Shown: piece by piece, positions 43,012 through 54,363 of the stretch
Layout: every line of letters begins with the position of its first letter
Position numbering within the stretch: the stretch's first letter is position 1
Origin: an uncultured bacterium
Lineage (GTDB): Bacteria > Krumholzibacteriota > Krumholzibacteriia > LZORAL124-64-63
Direction: 5' to 3'
Assembly: GCA_903912525.1 (NCBI GenBank)
Contig: CAIWHK010000042.1
Span: 1 to 64,000 of the forward strand
Length of the DNA: 64,000 bases
The notes under the pieces: model-generated
What the model was told of the DNA's origin: nothing
Database searches by the model: none
Seen by the model: the letters and a program-made list of their open reading frames with translations, nothing else
Translations under genes and position numbers: made by a program

Positions 43012-43077
43012 GGGGTCCTCCACGCGGGAAGGGGTGCCGCCCCACGCCGGGACTTTGTTCGGCGGGGGTGATGTGGC

Positions 43078-43100
43078 CTTTGTACGGTGGCCGATCAAAG
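43078..43100. promoter_or_regulatory. Operator C of the putative glucan regulon
   Basis: A 23-bp palindrome; read toward the lipoprotein gene it is CTTTGATCGG-N4-CGTACAAAG. It overlaps the -10 of the operon promoter, with its centre 78 bases before the start codon. An additional half-site CTTTGTTCG is at 43053-43061, between operator and gene. Confidence 0.75.
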
Positions 43101-43126
43101 TATGCTTCAGGGGGTGGGGGTGTCAA
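43097..43126 (-). promoter_or_regulatory. Sigma-70 promoter of the lipoprotein-ROK-GH16 operon
   Basis: On the minus strand TTGACA (43121-43126) is 18 bases from TACTTT (43097-43102). This is the same arrangement as at operator A. Confidence 0.65.
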
Positions 43127-43308
43127 GCGGTCAGGAGCGGCGGCCATCGATATTCGGCGCGCCGCCCGCCGGCCGGCAGATTGGGGCTGGCAGCCCGCCA
43201 TTGATCAGCTATGGTCAACAGGATGCCAGTGCTTCCGGACCCCGGGGCCCCGGCTGCGGATCGGTTTCCGCGGCACACACATAATAGATGACAGGGGAGG
43301 ATATCCCA

Positions 43309-43608
43309 ATGACCCGTCGCGACCCCATCGTGGTGATCCTGCTGACGATCGTGACCCTCGGCTTCTACGCCGTGTTCTGGTTCTACTGGACCAAGAACGA
43401 GATGCGCGCGCGCGGCGCCGACATCCCCACCTTCCTGCTCTATTTCCTCCCGCTGGTGAACTACTACTGGCTGTGGAAGTGGTGCGAGGGCGCCGAGATG
43501 GTCACCGCCCGCCGCATGAGCAGCGGGACGGCGTTCCTGCTCATCTTCTTCCTGGGCATCATCGGCGGGGCCATCGTCCAGAACTCGTTCAACCAGCCCG
43601 CGGCCTGA
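43309..43608 (+). CDS. Small DUF4234-like membrane protein
   Basis: A 99-residue membrane protein with hydrophobic stretches PIVVILLTIVTLGFYAVFWFYW, LLYFLPLVNYYWLWKW and FLLIFFLGIIGGAIV. The order GFYAVFWFYWTKNEM...NYYWLWKWCEG matches DUF4234-type proteins, whose function is unknown. ATG 43309 is preferred over ATG 43288 because GGGGAGG lies about 8 bases before it. It stands alone and converges on the amidohydrolase gene, with only 6 bases between the stops. Confidence 0.75.
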   Translation: MTRRDPIVVILLTIVTLGFYAVFWFYWTKNEMRARGADIPTFLLYFLPLVNYYWLWKWCEGAEMVTARRMSSGTAFLLIFFLGIIGGAIVQNSFNQPAA

Positions 43609-43614
43609 GCGCCG

Positions 43615-45312
43615 TTATTGCGGACCGACGGCGTCACCTGACACGAAGGTGCGGGTGACGCCGGTCCGCAGCAGCTGCGCCGGCGGACAGCTGACCGGGT
43701 CATCGCCCAGCACCACGAGATCAGCCCGATACCCCACCGCAATCACCCCAAGCTCCTTCTCCTGAAACCCCGCCCAGGCCCCTCCTGCCGTGTACAGCCA
43801 CAACGCCGTCCGTCCATCCACGGCCTCTTCCGCCCGCCAACCGCCGACCGGCGTCCCGTCCGGATGCATCCTGGTCCGCGCCGCATACAGCCCTTCCAGG
43901 GGCTCCACCTTCTCGACGGGGAAGTCGGTGCCGTAGCACATGTGCGCCCCGCTCTTCAGCAGCGACTGCCACGCATACGCGCCCGCCAGCCGCTCGTCGC
44001 CCAGCCGCTCATCCGCCCAGTCCATGTCGCTGGTGCAGTGCGTCGGCTGCATCGCGGCGATCACGCCCAGCTTGCCGAAGCGGGGGATGTCGGCGGGAGC
44101 CAGGATCTGCGCGTGCTCCACGCGCCAGCGCGCATCCTTCAGCTTCAGTTCGCCCAGCACCTGTTCGTACAAGTCCAAGACCAGCCGATTGCCTGCATCC
44201 CCGATCGCATGCGTGCAGACCTGGAACCCGGCCGCGCCCATCGAGCGCATGATCGCGCGCATCTCGTCGGGCGTCGTGACCGGCAGCCCGCGATGGCCCG
44301 GCTTGTCGCTGTAGTCCTGCAGCAGCAGCGCGCCGCGGCTGCCCAGCGCGCCGTCGGCATACAGCTTCACCGCGCGCAGCGTCAGCATGCCGTCGGGCGA
44401 CGCGTAGGGCCCTTCCTTCAACGCGGCCGCCAGCGTCGCCGGGTCGTCCGCGTACATCCCGTACACGCGCACCCCGAGTTTGCCCTCGGCCGCCATCTTG
44501 CGCATCACCTGCGCGTGCGACCACGAAATGCCGGCGTCGTGCACGCAGGTCACGCCCAGCTTCAGGCAGTGCGCGGCGGCCAGCTGGAGGCGGCGGCGGA
44601 TCTCGGCCTCGTCCGGCCCCGGGATGGCGCCCGTGGCCAGGCTGACGGCGTTGTCGATGAGGATGCCCGTGGGCTCGCCGTGCTCGTCGCGCACGATCTC
44701 GCCGCCGACCGGGTCCTTCGTCGCCGCCGTGATGCCGGCCGCTTCGAGCGCCGCCGTGTTGGCCCACGCCGCATGGCCGTCGACGCGCCGCAGCAGCACC
44801 GGCCGCGTGTCGCACACGGCGTCGAGCACGGCGCGGGTCGGCCACTCCTTGACGGCCCAGTCGTTCTGGTCCCAGCTGCGGCCCTCGAGCCAGCCCGTGC
44901 CCGGCGCTGCTGCTGCGGCGTCCGCCACCATCTGCGCGATCTGCGTCGGCGACGTCGTGTCGCGCAGGTCCACCTGCGCGAGCGCCTTGCCCAGCCCCTC
45001 GAAGTGGGCGTGGCTGTCGATGAAGCCGGGGATGACGGTGCCGCCCTCAAGATCGATGACGCGCGCGCCATCCCGGGCCAGCGCCAGCGCACCCGCATCA
45101 TCACCCACGTAGAGGATGCGACCGGCGGCCACCGCGACCGCCGTGGGGGCGGGCACGGGCTCGGGATCGAGCATCGTCAGCACGTGGCCGTGGTGCAGGA
45201 CCAGGTCGGCGCGGGGCGCGGCAAACTCACTTGCGCCGGCGCAACTCGCATCCGCGGCGCAAAGCAGGCAGGCCAGACCGACGGGGGCCAGGGCGCGGGG
45301 CAGCAGGGACAT
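43615..45312 (-). CDS. Exported amidohydrolase, YtcJ-like (amidohydrolase family 3)
   Basis: A 565-residue metal-dependent hydrolase of the YtcJ type. The signal peptide (APVGLACLLCAADASC) may end in a lipobox. Family landmarks are VIDLEGGTVIPGFIDSHAHFEGLG (metal His pair), GWLEGRSWDQNDW, THAIGDAGNRLVLDLYE, WRVEHAQIL, CYGTDFPVEKVEPLEGLYAA, and the late YRADLVVLGDDP beta-sandwich return. It cleaves amide or related bonds in an unidentified substrate. AAAGGA precedes the ATG by 6 bases. An imperfect copy of the 18-bp palindrome lies in the codons just after the signal region. It is divergent from the uracil-DNA glycosylase gene. Confidence 0.88.
   Translation of the reverse strand: MSLLPRALAPVGLACLLCAADASCAGASEFAAPRADLVLHHGHVLTMLDPEPVPAPTAVAVAAGRILYVGDDAGALALARDGARVIDLEGGTVIPGFIDSHAHFEGLGKALAQVDLRDTTSPTQIAQMVADAAAAAPGTGWLEGRSWDQNDWAVKEWPTRAVLDAVCDTRPVLLRRVDGHAAWANTAALEAAGITAATKDPVGGEIVRDEHGEPTGILIDNAVSLATGAIPGPDEAEIRRRLQLAAAHCLKLGVTCVHDAGISWSHAQVMRKMAAEGKLGVRVYGMYADDPATLAAALKEGPYASPDGMLTLRAVKLYADGALGSRGALLLQDYSDKPGHRGLPVTTPDEMRAIMRSMGAAGFQVCTHAIGDAGNRLVLDLYEQVLGELKLKDARWRVEHAQILAPADIPRFGKLGVIAAMQPTHCTSDMDWADERLGDERLAGAYAWQSLLKSGAHMCYGTDFPVEKVEPLEGLYAARTRMHPDGTPVGGWRAEEAVDGRTALWLYTAGGAWAGFQEKELGVIAVGYRADLVVLGDDPVSCPPAQLLRTGVTRTFVSGDAVGPQ
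45229..45246. repeat. 18-bp dispersed palindrome, imperfect copy inside a gene
   Basis: ACTTGCGCCGGCGCAACT differs at one base from the three intergenic copies. It lies within codons around the signal-peptide end of the amidohydrolase gene. Confidence 0.55.
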
Positions 45313-45457
45313 CGGGGATCCTTTCGGATGAGGTTCAAGCCGCCAGCATAACGACGACCGGGCCCGATGTCTCGCGCGGTTGTGCCGCCCCGGCCACCCG
45401 GTGTACAGTGCGCGGCGACAGCCGCACCGCGACCGCCAGCCGAAGGAACCTGACCCC

Positions 45458-46213
45458 ATGCCGCGCAAGCCCGCGAACATCGCCCCCGCCGTCGTGGCCG
45501 CCACCGTCGACCTGCGCGACGCCGTGAACAAGTGCCGCTTTCCCGAGCCGGTGGCCCATGTCTACAACCCGCTCGACTACGCCTGGGCCCTGCACGAGCA
45601 GTACCTCACCCGGTGGGGCGCCACGCCCCGGCGCGTGCTGTTCCTGGGCATGAACCCGGGGCCGTGGGGGATGGCGCAGACCGGCGTGCCGTTCGGCGAG
45701 GTGGCCGCGGTGAAGGACATCCTCCACCTGGACGGCGTGGTCGGCAGGCCGAAGCAGGAGCATCCCAAGCGCATCGTCGAGGGGCTGGCCTGCACGCGCT
45801 CGGAAGTCAGCGGCCGGCGCCTGTGGGGCTTCTTCGACCAGCAGTGCGGCGGCGCCGAAGGCTTCTTCCGCGAGCACATCGTCCTGAACTACTGCCCGCT
45901 GGTGTTCATGGAAGAATCCGCGCGCAACCTGACGCCCGACAAGCTGCCGGCCGCGTCGGCGGCGCCGCTGTTCAAGGCGTGCGATGCGTGGCTGCGCCGG
46001 GTCATCGACCTCTATCAACCGGAGTTCGCCGTGGGCGTGGGCGCATTCGCGCGCAAGAAGCTCGAGGCGCTGTATGCCGCCGGCGTGCCGGTCGCACACA
46101 CGCCCGCCGCCTTCGGCACCCTGCTGCACCCGAGCCCGGCCAGTCCCGCCGCCAACCGGGGCTGGGAAGCTGCCGCGCTGGTCCAACTGAAAGATCAGGG
46201 AATCTGGCTCTGA
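45458..46213 (+). CDS. SMUG1-type uracil-DNA glycosylase
   Basis: A 251-residue DNA repair enzyme of the SMUG1 family. The water-activating loop GMNPGPWGMAQTGVPFGEV spans about residues 64-82, HIVLNYCPLVFME lies in the core, and HPSPASPAANRGW near residue 225 is the intercalating/His motif. It removes uracil, and in the family also 5-hydroxymethyluracil, from DNA. AAGGAA lies 10 bases before the ATG. The gene is alone; two structured RNA candidates follow it on the same strand. Confidence 0.92.
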   Translation: MPRKPANIAPAVVAATVDLRDAVNKCRFPEPVAHVYNPLDYAWALHEQYLTRWGATPRRVLFLGMNPGPWGMAQTGVPFGEVAAVKDILHLDGVVGRPKQEHPKRIVEGLACTRSEVSGRRLWGFFDQQCGGAEGFFREHIVLNYCPLVFMEESARNLTPDKLPAASAAPLFKACDAWLRRVIDLYQPEFAVGVGAFARKKLEALYAAGVPVAHTPAAFGTLLHPSPASPAANRGWEAAALVQLKDQGIWL

Positions 46214-46328
46214 GCCCTTGCCAGCGGGACGCTTTGAACGTACATAATCATTAAGTAACATTTCGCCACTAGGTGCGACATCCTGTGGCAAGCGCGGTGG
46301 GGGTCCCTGGAGGGGCATCGTCGGCGAG

Positions 46329-46430
46329 GCCTGCAAACCCTCCCGGCGAGGTAAATCGGGTCCGATCGGGACGAGAATGCGTGTTGGGCGAGCATGCACC
46401 TCAAAACGATCGGACCCGTATTTCTTTATT
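46329..46430 (+). ncRNA. Structured RNA candidate, tandem copy 1
   Basis: An 11-base perfect outer stem pairs CGGGTCCGATC (46357-46367) with GATCGGACCCG (46408-46418). Inside, GAG/CTC and TGCGTG/CATGCA stack under a 9-base apical loop TTGGGCGAG (46384-46392). GGGAC follows the 5' arm and AAAAC precedes the 3' arm. A T-rich stretch (TATTTCTTTATTT) follows the 3' arm. Copy 2 at 46611-46697 has the same loops with compensatory stem changes. An AT-rich, promoter-like patch lies upstream at 46241-46263. The match to any named family is not known to me. Confidence 0.6.
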
Positions 46431-46532
46431 TCATAATGAGTTGCCGGGCAGGCGCGAGGTTCATGCGGATTCAGGCCGGGAAGCCAAAGAATCTTCAGAA
46501 ACTTTTGCCGGTTCTCTTACGGATTCCCGCAA

Positions 46533-46538
46533 TATACT
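46533..46538 (+). promoter_or_regulatory. Possible -10 element for structured RNA copy 2
   Basis: TATACT stands in a locally AT-rich patch about 95 bases before the outer stem of copy 2. No well-spaced -35 is evident. Confidence 0.25.
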
Positions 46539-46610
46539 TCTAGGAACAGCATTAGTGGGGGATGGGGGGACCCGCTCCGCCGATGCGCAGCGGATGACGA
46601 GCTTCCGGAG

Positions 46611-46697
46611 CCTGCAAGCCCGGAATCGATGGGATCCGGCCGGGACGGCAATGCGTGTTGGGCGAGCACGCATGCCAGAACGGCCGGGTCTTTTTTT
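46611..46697 (+). ncRNA. Structured RNA candidate, tandem copy 2
   Basis: The outer stem pairs GATCCGGCC (46633-46641) with GGCCGGGTC (46682-46690), with one G-T pair. The inner stem GGC/GCC plus ATGCGTG/CACGCAT carries the same apical loop TTGGGCGAG (46658-46666). The flanking GGGAC and AGAAC correspond to GGGAC and AAAAC of copy 1, and GCCTGCAA lies upstream in both. A run of seven T follows directly, so the element ends in or acts as an intrinsic terminator. It lies between convergent genes and points away from SMUG1 toward the end of carB. Confidence 0.6.
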
Positions 46698-46725
46698 GCC
46701 CGGCGGCGAACGCTGATCCGGTGAA

Positions 46726-49972
<3,247 letters not shown>

Positions 49973-49989
<17 letters not shown>

Positions 49990-51103
49990 GGCTCTTCCTT
50001 CCCGTGGCGGACTGCATACGGCGCGCGCGCATCATCGCGTCGAACGCATGGAACAGGTGCAGGCTGTCGCTCGGGCCGGGCGCCGCTTCGGGGTGGAACT
50101 GGACCGAGAAGACGTCGCGACCGACGGCGCGCAGGCCCTCGATGGAGCGGTCGTTCAGGCTGATGTGCGTGATGTGGACCAGGTCGGGATTCAGGCTCCC
50201 GTCGGGCACGGCGTAGTTGTGGTTCTGGCTGGTGATCTCGACGCGGCCGGTGGCCAGGTTGTGCACCGGGTGGTTGGCGCCGTGGTGGCCGAAGGGCAGC
50301 TTCACGGTGGTGGCGCCCAGCGCGCGGGCCAGCAGCTGGTGGCCCAGGCAGATGCCGAAGATGGGCACGTTCGCGGCGAGCAGGTCCTCGACCGTCTGCA
50401 CCAGATGCGGCAGCGAAGCCGGGTCGCCCGGGCCGTTGCTCAGGAACACGCCCTCGGTGCCGGCCGCCAGCAGTTCGGCCGCGGGGGTGCGCGCCGGGAA
50501 GACGCGCACGCGGCAGCCGGCGTCGACCAGGCAGTCGAGGATGCTCTTCTTGACGCCGCAGTCCAGCACGGCCACTTCACAGGGATCGGCCACCGAAGGC
50601 TGGCGCTCGTACAGCGCGGCCGTGGCGCAGGTGACGCGGCCCACCCAGTCGACCGCGGCGATGTCCGGCAGGGCGCGGGCGCGCTCGATCAGCTCCTGCG
50701 GGTCGCCGGCGCCGACGAAGCCGCGGCAGGTGCCGCCGTCCCGGATGGCGATCGTCAGCGCGCGCGTGTCGATATCCGACACGGCGGGTACGCCGGCGCG
50801 CCGCAGCAGGTGGTCGAGGTTGTGTTCGCTGCCGCGGTGGTAGTTGCGGCGGCAGAAGTCGCGCACGACGACGGCGCGCGGGTGCACCCGCGCCGACTCG
50901 CTGTCGCCCGCGTGCACGCCGTAGTTGCCGATGTGCGCGGCGGTGAACACCACGACCTGGCCGGCATAGCTGGGGTCGGTCAGGATCTCCTGGTAGCCGG
51001 TCATCCCGGTGTGGAAAACCACTTCGCCGCCGGCGGCCAGCGGTGCGCCCAGGAGCCGGCCGGTGAAGATCCGGCCGTCTTCGAGCACGATATGTCCGCG
51101 CAT
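49973..51103 (-). CDS. carA: Carbamoyl-phosphate synthase small (glutaminase) subunit
   Basis: A 376-residue protein. The N-terminal CPSase domain has [20 protein letters not shown]. The class I glutamine amidotransferase domain has the nucleophile Cys252 in [11 protein letters not shown] and the dyad His337/Glu339 in SVQFHPEA. It releases ammonia from glutamine and channels it to CarB. The ATG at 51103 shares one base with the TGA of the aaRS-like gene, and the end overlaps carB. The three genes are therefore translationally linked. Confidence 0.97.
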
Positions 51104-52005
51104 CAGCCCTGCCCCGCGGCCGCGCGCAAGCCGGTGCCGTGCGGCACCTCGTGCATCACCAGGGCGATGCGGTCCATCGGGTCGATCAGCGTGTCGGTGA
51201 CCTTTTCCAGGCCCATCAGGTACTGCAGCAGGCGCCCGAGGTCGAGGCTGAGGTGGGCGCGGCCTTCCAGAACCTCGCCTTCCATCGTCACCCCGGCGTA
51301 GGGCAGGATGTACTCGATGCCCTCGCGGATCGACGGCGCCGGCGCCGCGGCCGTGCCCTCGAGCATGTGCGGGCGCGGCTGGTGCCGGACCTGGATCGGA
51401 AGATTACCGCAATGCCGCAGCAGCGTGGCCTTGGCCGCCATGTGGAGGGGCTCGCCCAGCCGCAGGTCCCAGCCCTTGGTGCGCAGCACGGCCAGGGCCT
51501 CGTCGTATTCGAGGCAGGCGTGCTCGCAGCGCAGCATGCGGTCCAGGCGCGTCACGTCGCGGCCGCCCAGCAGGTCGGCGCCGAGGTCGGCGGCCACGAA
51601 CCGCAGCAGGTCGCGCTGCACGGCAGCCAGTTCGTCCAGGGTGATGCCGGAGCGGGCGGCTTCCATCTGCTTGAAGCCGCGCATGTGCTTGGGCTCCATC
51701 CGGCCGCCGGGGGGCAGGATCTCCGATTCGCACCACACGGCGTCGAAGCCCAGCTCGAGCATGCCCGACAGCTGCACGTGCGCCGGGTGGTCGGCCAGGG
51801 CCGTGACCGGCATCTCGTGGTAGCCCTCGTCCAGGAAGAACTCGCGGATGCGGCGGACGACGCGGTTGTGGATGGCAAGCCGACGGGCCAGGGGGCGTGG
51901 GCGCCCGGGCGCTTCGAACATGACGGATGTGCGGGGAGTGGGCGCGCTGGGCTGATTGGGCGCGCTGGGATCTGGCCCCGGCGAGGGGCTCGCGGCGGTC
52001 ATCAT
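51103..52005 (-). CDS. Class II aminoacyl-tRNA synthetase-like protein lacking an anticodon-binding domain
   Basis: A 300-residue protein related to the catalytic core of AsnRS/AspRS. After a Pro/Ala-rich N-terminal 40 residues come a motif-1-like helix (LAIHNRVVRRIREFFLDEGYHEM), a motif-2-like region (CESEILPPGGRMEPKHMRGFKQMEAA) and a motif-3-like end (LSLDLGRLLQYLMGLEKVTDTLIDP). There is no OB-fold anticodon domain. Such stand-alone paralogues often aminoacylate something other than tRNA or make amides. A link to carbamoyl phosphate, arginine or asparagine metabolism is suggested by the overlap with carA. AAGGAG precedes the ATG by 7 bases. A full AsnRS is encoded 3 kb away. Confidence 0.78.
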   Translation of the reverse strand: MMTAASPSPGPDPSAPNQPSAPTPRTSVMFEAPGRPRPLARRLAIHNRVVRRIREFFLDEGYHEMPVTALADHPAHVQLSGMLELGFDAVWCESEILPPGGRMEPKHMRGFKQMEAARSGITLDELAAVQRDLLRFVAADLGADLLGGRDVTRLDRMLRCEHACLEYDEALAVLRTKGWDLRLGEPLHMAAKATLLRHCGNLPIQVRHQPRPHMLEGTAAAPAPSIREGIEYILPYAGVTMEGEVLEGRAHLSLDLGRLLQYLMGLEKVTDTLIDPMDRIALVMHEVPHGTGLRAAAGQG

Positions 52006-52053
52006 GGCGGGTCTCCTTTTGACGCTCTCAGACGTCAGTTAAAGGGCGGCCGC

Positions 52054-52082
52054 AGGATAACCGGAGGACCGCAGCCTGTCAA
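52054..52082 (-). promoter_or_regulatory. Sigma-70 promoter of the aaRS-like/carAB operon
   Basis: On the minus strand a perfect TTGACA (52077-52082) is 17 bases from TATCCT (52054-52059). The start codon of the first gene is about 50 bases downstream. Confidence 0.65.
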
Positions 52083-52124
52083 GCGCGCCGGCGGCAGCGG
52101 AAAGGGCGCAGACAAGCACGGATA

Positions 52125-52153
52125 TTGCTTTGTTGCTCTCAAGCCGTTGTAAA
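52125..52153 (+). promoter_or_regulatory. Possible promoter of the glycosyltransferase gene
   Basis: TTGCTT (52125-52130), a 17-base spacer and TGTAAA (52148-52153) lie 65 bases before the start codon in a locally AT-rich patch. Confidence 0.4.
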
Positions 52154-52217
52154 CGCAAGTCTTGCGTACAGCGGGCGGCCCAGCGCTGCCCGGAATCCGG
52201 CCAGAGGGGGATCGCAG

Positions 52218-54296
52218 ATGTCCAGTTTTGTCCCGAACGACCACGCCGGCGCCGCGACACCTGATGTTTCGATCATCATCCCGGTCTTCAACAAACTGTC
52301 CCTGACCCGCGCCTGCCTGGAGTCGATCCGGCGGGAGGGGGCCACCGTTTCGGTCGAAATCGTGGTCGTGGACAACGGTTCGTCCGACGGCAGCCGCGAG
52401 TGGCTTGCCAGGCAGGAGTCCGAAGGCCGCCTGCGCGCGGTGATCAGCCCCGAGAACCTGGGCTTTGCGCGCGGGTGCAACCTAGGGGCGTCCCAGGCTC
52501 GCGGACGGTACCTGCTGTTCCTGAACAACGACATGGAAGTGACCCCCGGCTGGCTGGAGCCCCTGGTCGCCACGCTGGACTGCGATCCGGACGCGGCTGT
52601 CGTCGGCGCGCGCCTGCTGTTCGCCGACGAAACCATCCAGCACGGCGGCGTGGCGCTGGTCCGCGTCACGAAGGATGGCTCGACGCATATCGGTGGACTG
52701 CACATGTCCTACCAGAAGCCGGCCGACCACCATGGCGCGTGCAACGCACAGCTGATGCAGATCGTCACCGGCGCCTGCCTGCTCATCAGGCCAGGGGTGT
52801 TCGCGGAGGTCGGCGGCTTCGACGACCGCTACTGGAACGGCAACGAGGATGTCGACCTCTGCCTGAAGGTGCGCGAACTGGGCTGGGACGTTGTCTACCG
52901 CGGCGAGTCGGTGGTCTACCACTACGAATCGCAGAGCGGCCCGGAGCGCTTCAGCCAGGTCGAACACAACATCAAGCTGTTCAACGACATCTGGTTCGAC
53001 CGGGCCCAACCCGACTTTGAGCAGTCCGAGGACAACCGCTTCACGCCTACGCAGCACAACCACATCCGGCCGTATGCCGCGCCGCGGCTTCTGTACCACG
53101 ACCGGCGGCGCGTGGGCCACGGGGCCACGACCGTGACGGACCCGCGCGTGTCGATCATCGTCGTGACCTTCAACGCCCTTGAGCACACGCAGCGTTGCGT
53201 GGACTCGCTGTTGCGCCATACCGATGCCCGGCACGAGCTCATCTTCGTCGACAACGGCTCGACCGACGGCACCGTGCCGTGGCTGGAGGAGTTCGGGCGC
53301 CGCGAGCCTCGCGCACAGGTGATCATCAACGGCGCCAACCTGGGCTTCGCCGGCGGCAACAATGTGGGCCTGGCGGCTGCGGGCGGCGACTTCATGCTGC
53401 TTCTCAACAGCGACACCGTCGTGACCGACGGCTGGCTGGACCGCCTGTTGCGCCCCACCGTGGCCGACGAGCGGGTGGGCCTGGTCGGGCCGGTGACCAA
53501 CAACATCACCGGCACGCAGCGACTGGCCGCGGTAGGCTACGACACGGCGACCCTCGAGGGCCTGGACGCGTTCGCGGCAGAGCACGCGCGCATACACGAG
53601 GGCCGCGCCGAACAGGCGATGTGGATTGTCGGCTTCTGCCTGCTGATTCGTCGCGAAGTGGTCGAACGCATGGGCGGCCTGGACGAGATCTTCGGGCAGG
53701 GCAACTACGAGGACACCGACTACTGCCTGCGCGCTTTCCTCGCAGGCTACCGTGCCGTGGTGGCGCATGACTGCTTCATCCACCACGTGGGCAGCGCCAG
53801 CTTCGACGCCGCGGGCGTGGACTATGCGGCGCAGATCGCGGACAAGTACGAGATCTTCCGCCGTAAGTGGAACGTCGACGATACGAAGCTGGGCGCCGAC
53901 CAGTTCAATCTGGCCGGCATCATCGGCAGCGGCATGATCGCCCCGGTGCAGTTCCGCCCGCTGCCTCCTTCGACGCACTATGCGCAGGTGCGCCTGCCCG
54001 AGTGGGAAGCGCAGGCCTGGCTGGGCCGGGCCGAGTCGGCTTTCGCGCGCGGGGCGCTGGGCGAGGCCGAGCTGCTGCTGCGGGCGGTGCTGGGCCTGCG
54101 GCCGGACTGGTCGCGGGCGGCCAACGACCTGGCCTGCGTGCTGTGGCAGCGCGACCCGCGCGGCGACGGCGGCCGCGAGGCCGCACGCCTGCTCGAAGCC
54201 GCCCTGGCGCTCGACCCCGACGACGAGGATGCGCGCTGGAACCTGGCGGAGATGGCGGGCCGGCATGAAGAGGCCGCCCTGGCTGCGCACCCCTAG
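52218..54296 (+). CDS. Two-domain GT2 glycosyltransferase with C-terminal TPR-like region
   Basis: A 692-residue cytoplasmic protein with two GT-A modules in tandem. The first (about 15-260) has VSIIIPVFNKLSLTRACLESI, VVDNGSSDG, the D-x-D-like FLNNDME and YWNGNEDVDLCLKV. The second (about 310-555) has VSIIVVTFNALEHTQRCVDSL, FVDNGSTDGT, LLNSDTV and QGNYEDTDYCLRA. The last 90 residues (WLGRAESAFARGALGEAELLLRAVLGLRP...) look like TPR helices. Such double enzymes build O-antigen or other surface glycans; acceptor and sugar are unknown. GAGGGGG lies 8 bases before the ATG. The gene stands alone. Confidence 0.88.
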   Translation: MSSFVPNDHAGAATPDVSIIIPVFNKLSLTRACLESIRREGATVSVEIVVVDNGSSDGSREWLARQESEGRLRAVISPENLGFARGCNLGASQARGRYLLFLNNDMEVTPGWLEPLVATLDCDPDAAVVGARLLFADETIQHGGVALVRVTKDGSTHIGGLHMSYQKPADHHGACNAQLMQIVTGACLLIRPGVFAEVGGFDDRYWNGNEDVDLCLKVRELGWDVVYRGESVVYHYESQSGPERFSQVEHNIKLFNDIWFDRAQPDFEQSEDNRFTPTQHNHIRPYAAPRLLYHDRRRVGHGATTVTDPRVSIIVVTFNALEHTQRCVDSLLRHTDARHELIFVDNGSTDGTVPWLEEFGRREPRAQVIINGANLGFAGGNNVGLAAAGGDFMLLLNSDTVVTDGWLDRLLRPTVADERVGLVGPVTNNITGTQRLAAVGYDTATLEGLDAFAAEHARIHEGRAEQAMWIVGFCLLIRREVVERMGGLDEIFGQGNYEDTDYCLRAFLAGYRAVVAHDCFIHHVGSASFDAAGVDYAAQIADKYEIFRRKWNVDDTKLGADQFNLAGIIGSGMIAPVQFRPLPPSTHYAQVRLPEWEAQAWLGRAESAFARGALGEAELLLRAVLGLRPDWSRAANDLACVLWQRDPRGDGGREAARLLEAALALDPDDEDARWNLAEMAGRHEEAALAAHP

Positions 54297-54330
54297 GGTC
54301 GCGGCGAAGGCGGCCGGGAAACGGACGACG

Positions 54331-54350
54331 GGGGCGCCTGCGGGCGCCCT
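54331..54350. terminator. Hairpin between convergent genes
   Basis: GGGCGCC and GGCGCCC form a 7-base stem around TGCG. It separates the glycosyltransferase gene from the convergent small gene. There is no clear T-run, so activity is uncertain. Confidence 0.5.
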
Positions 54351-54363
54351 CGCGCGTCGGGGA

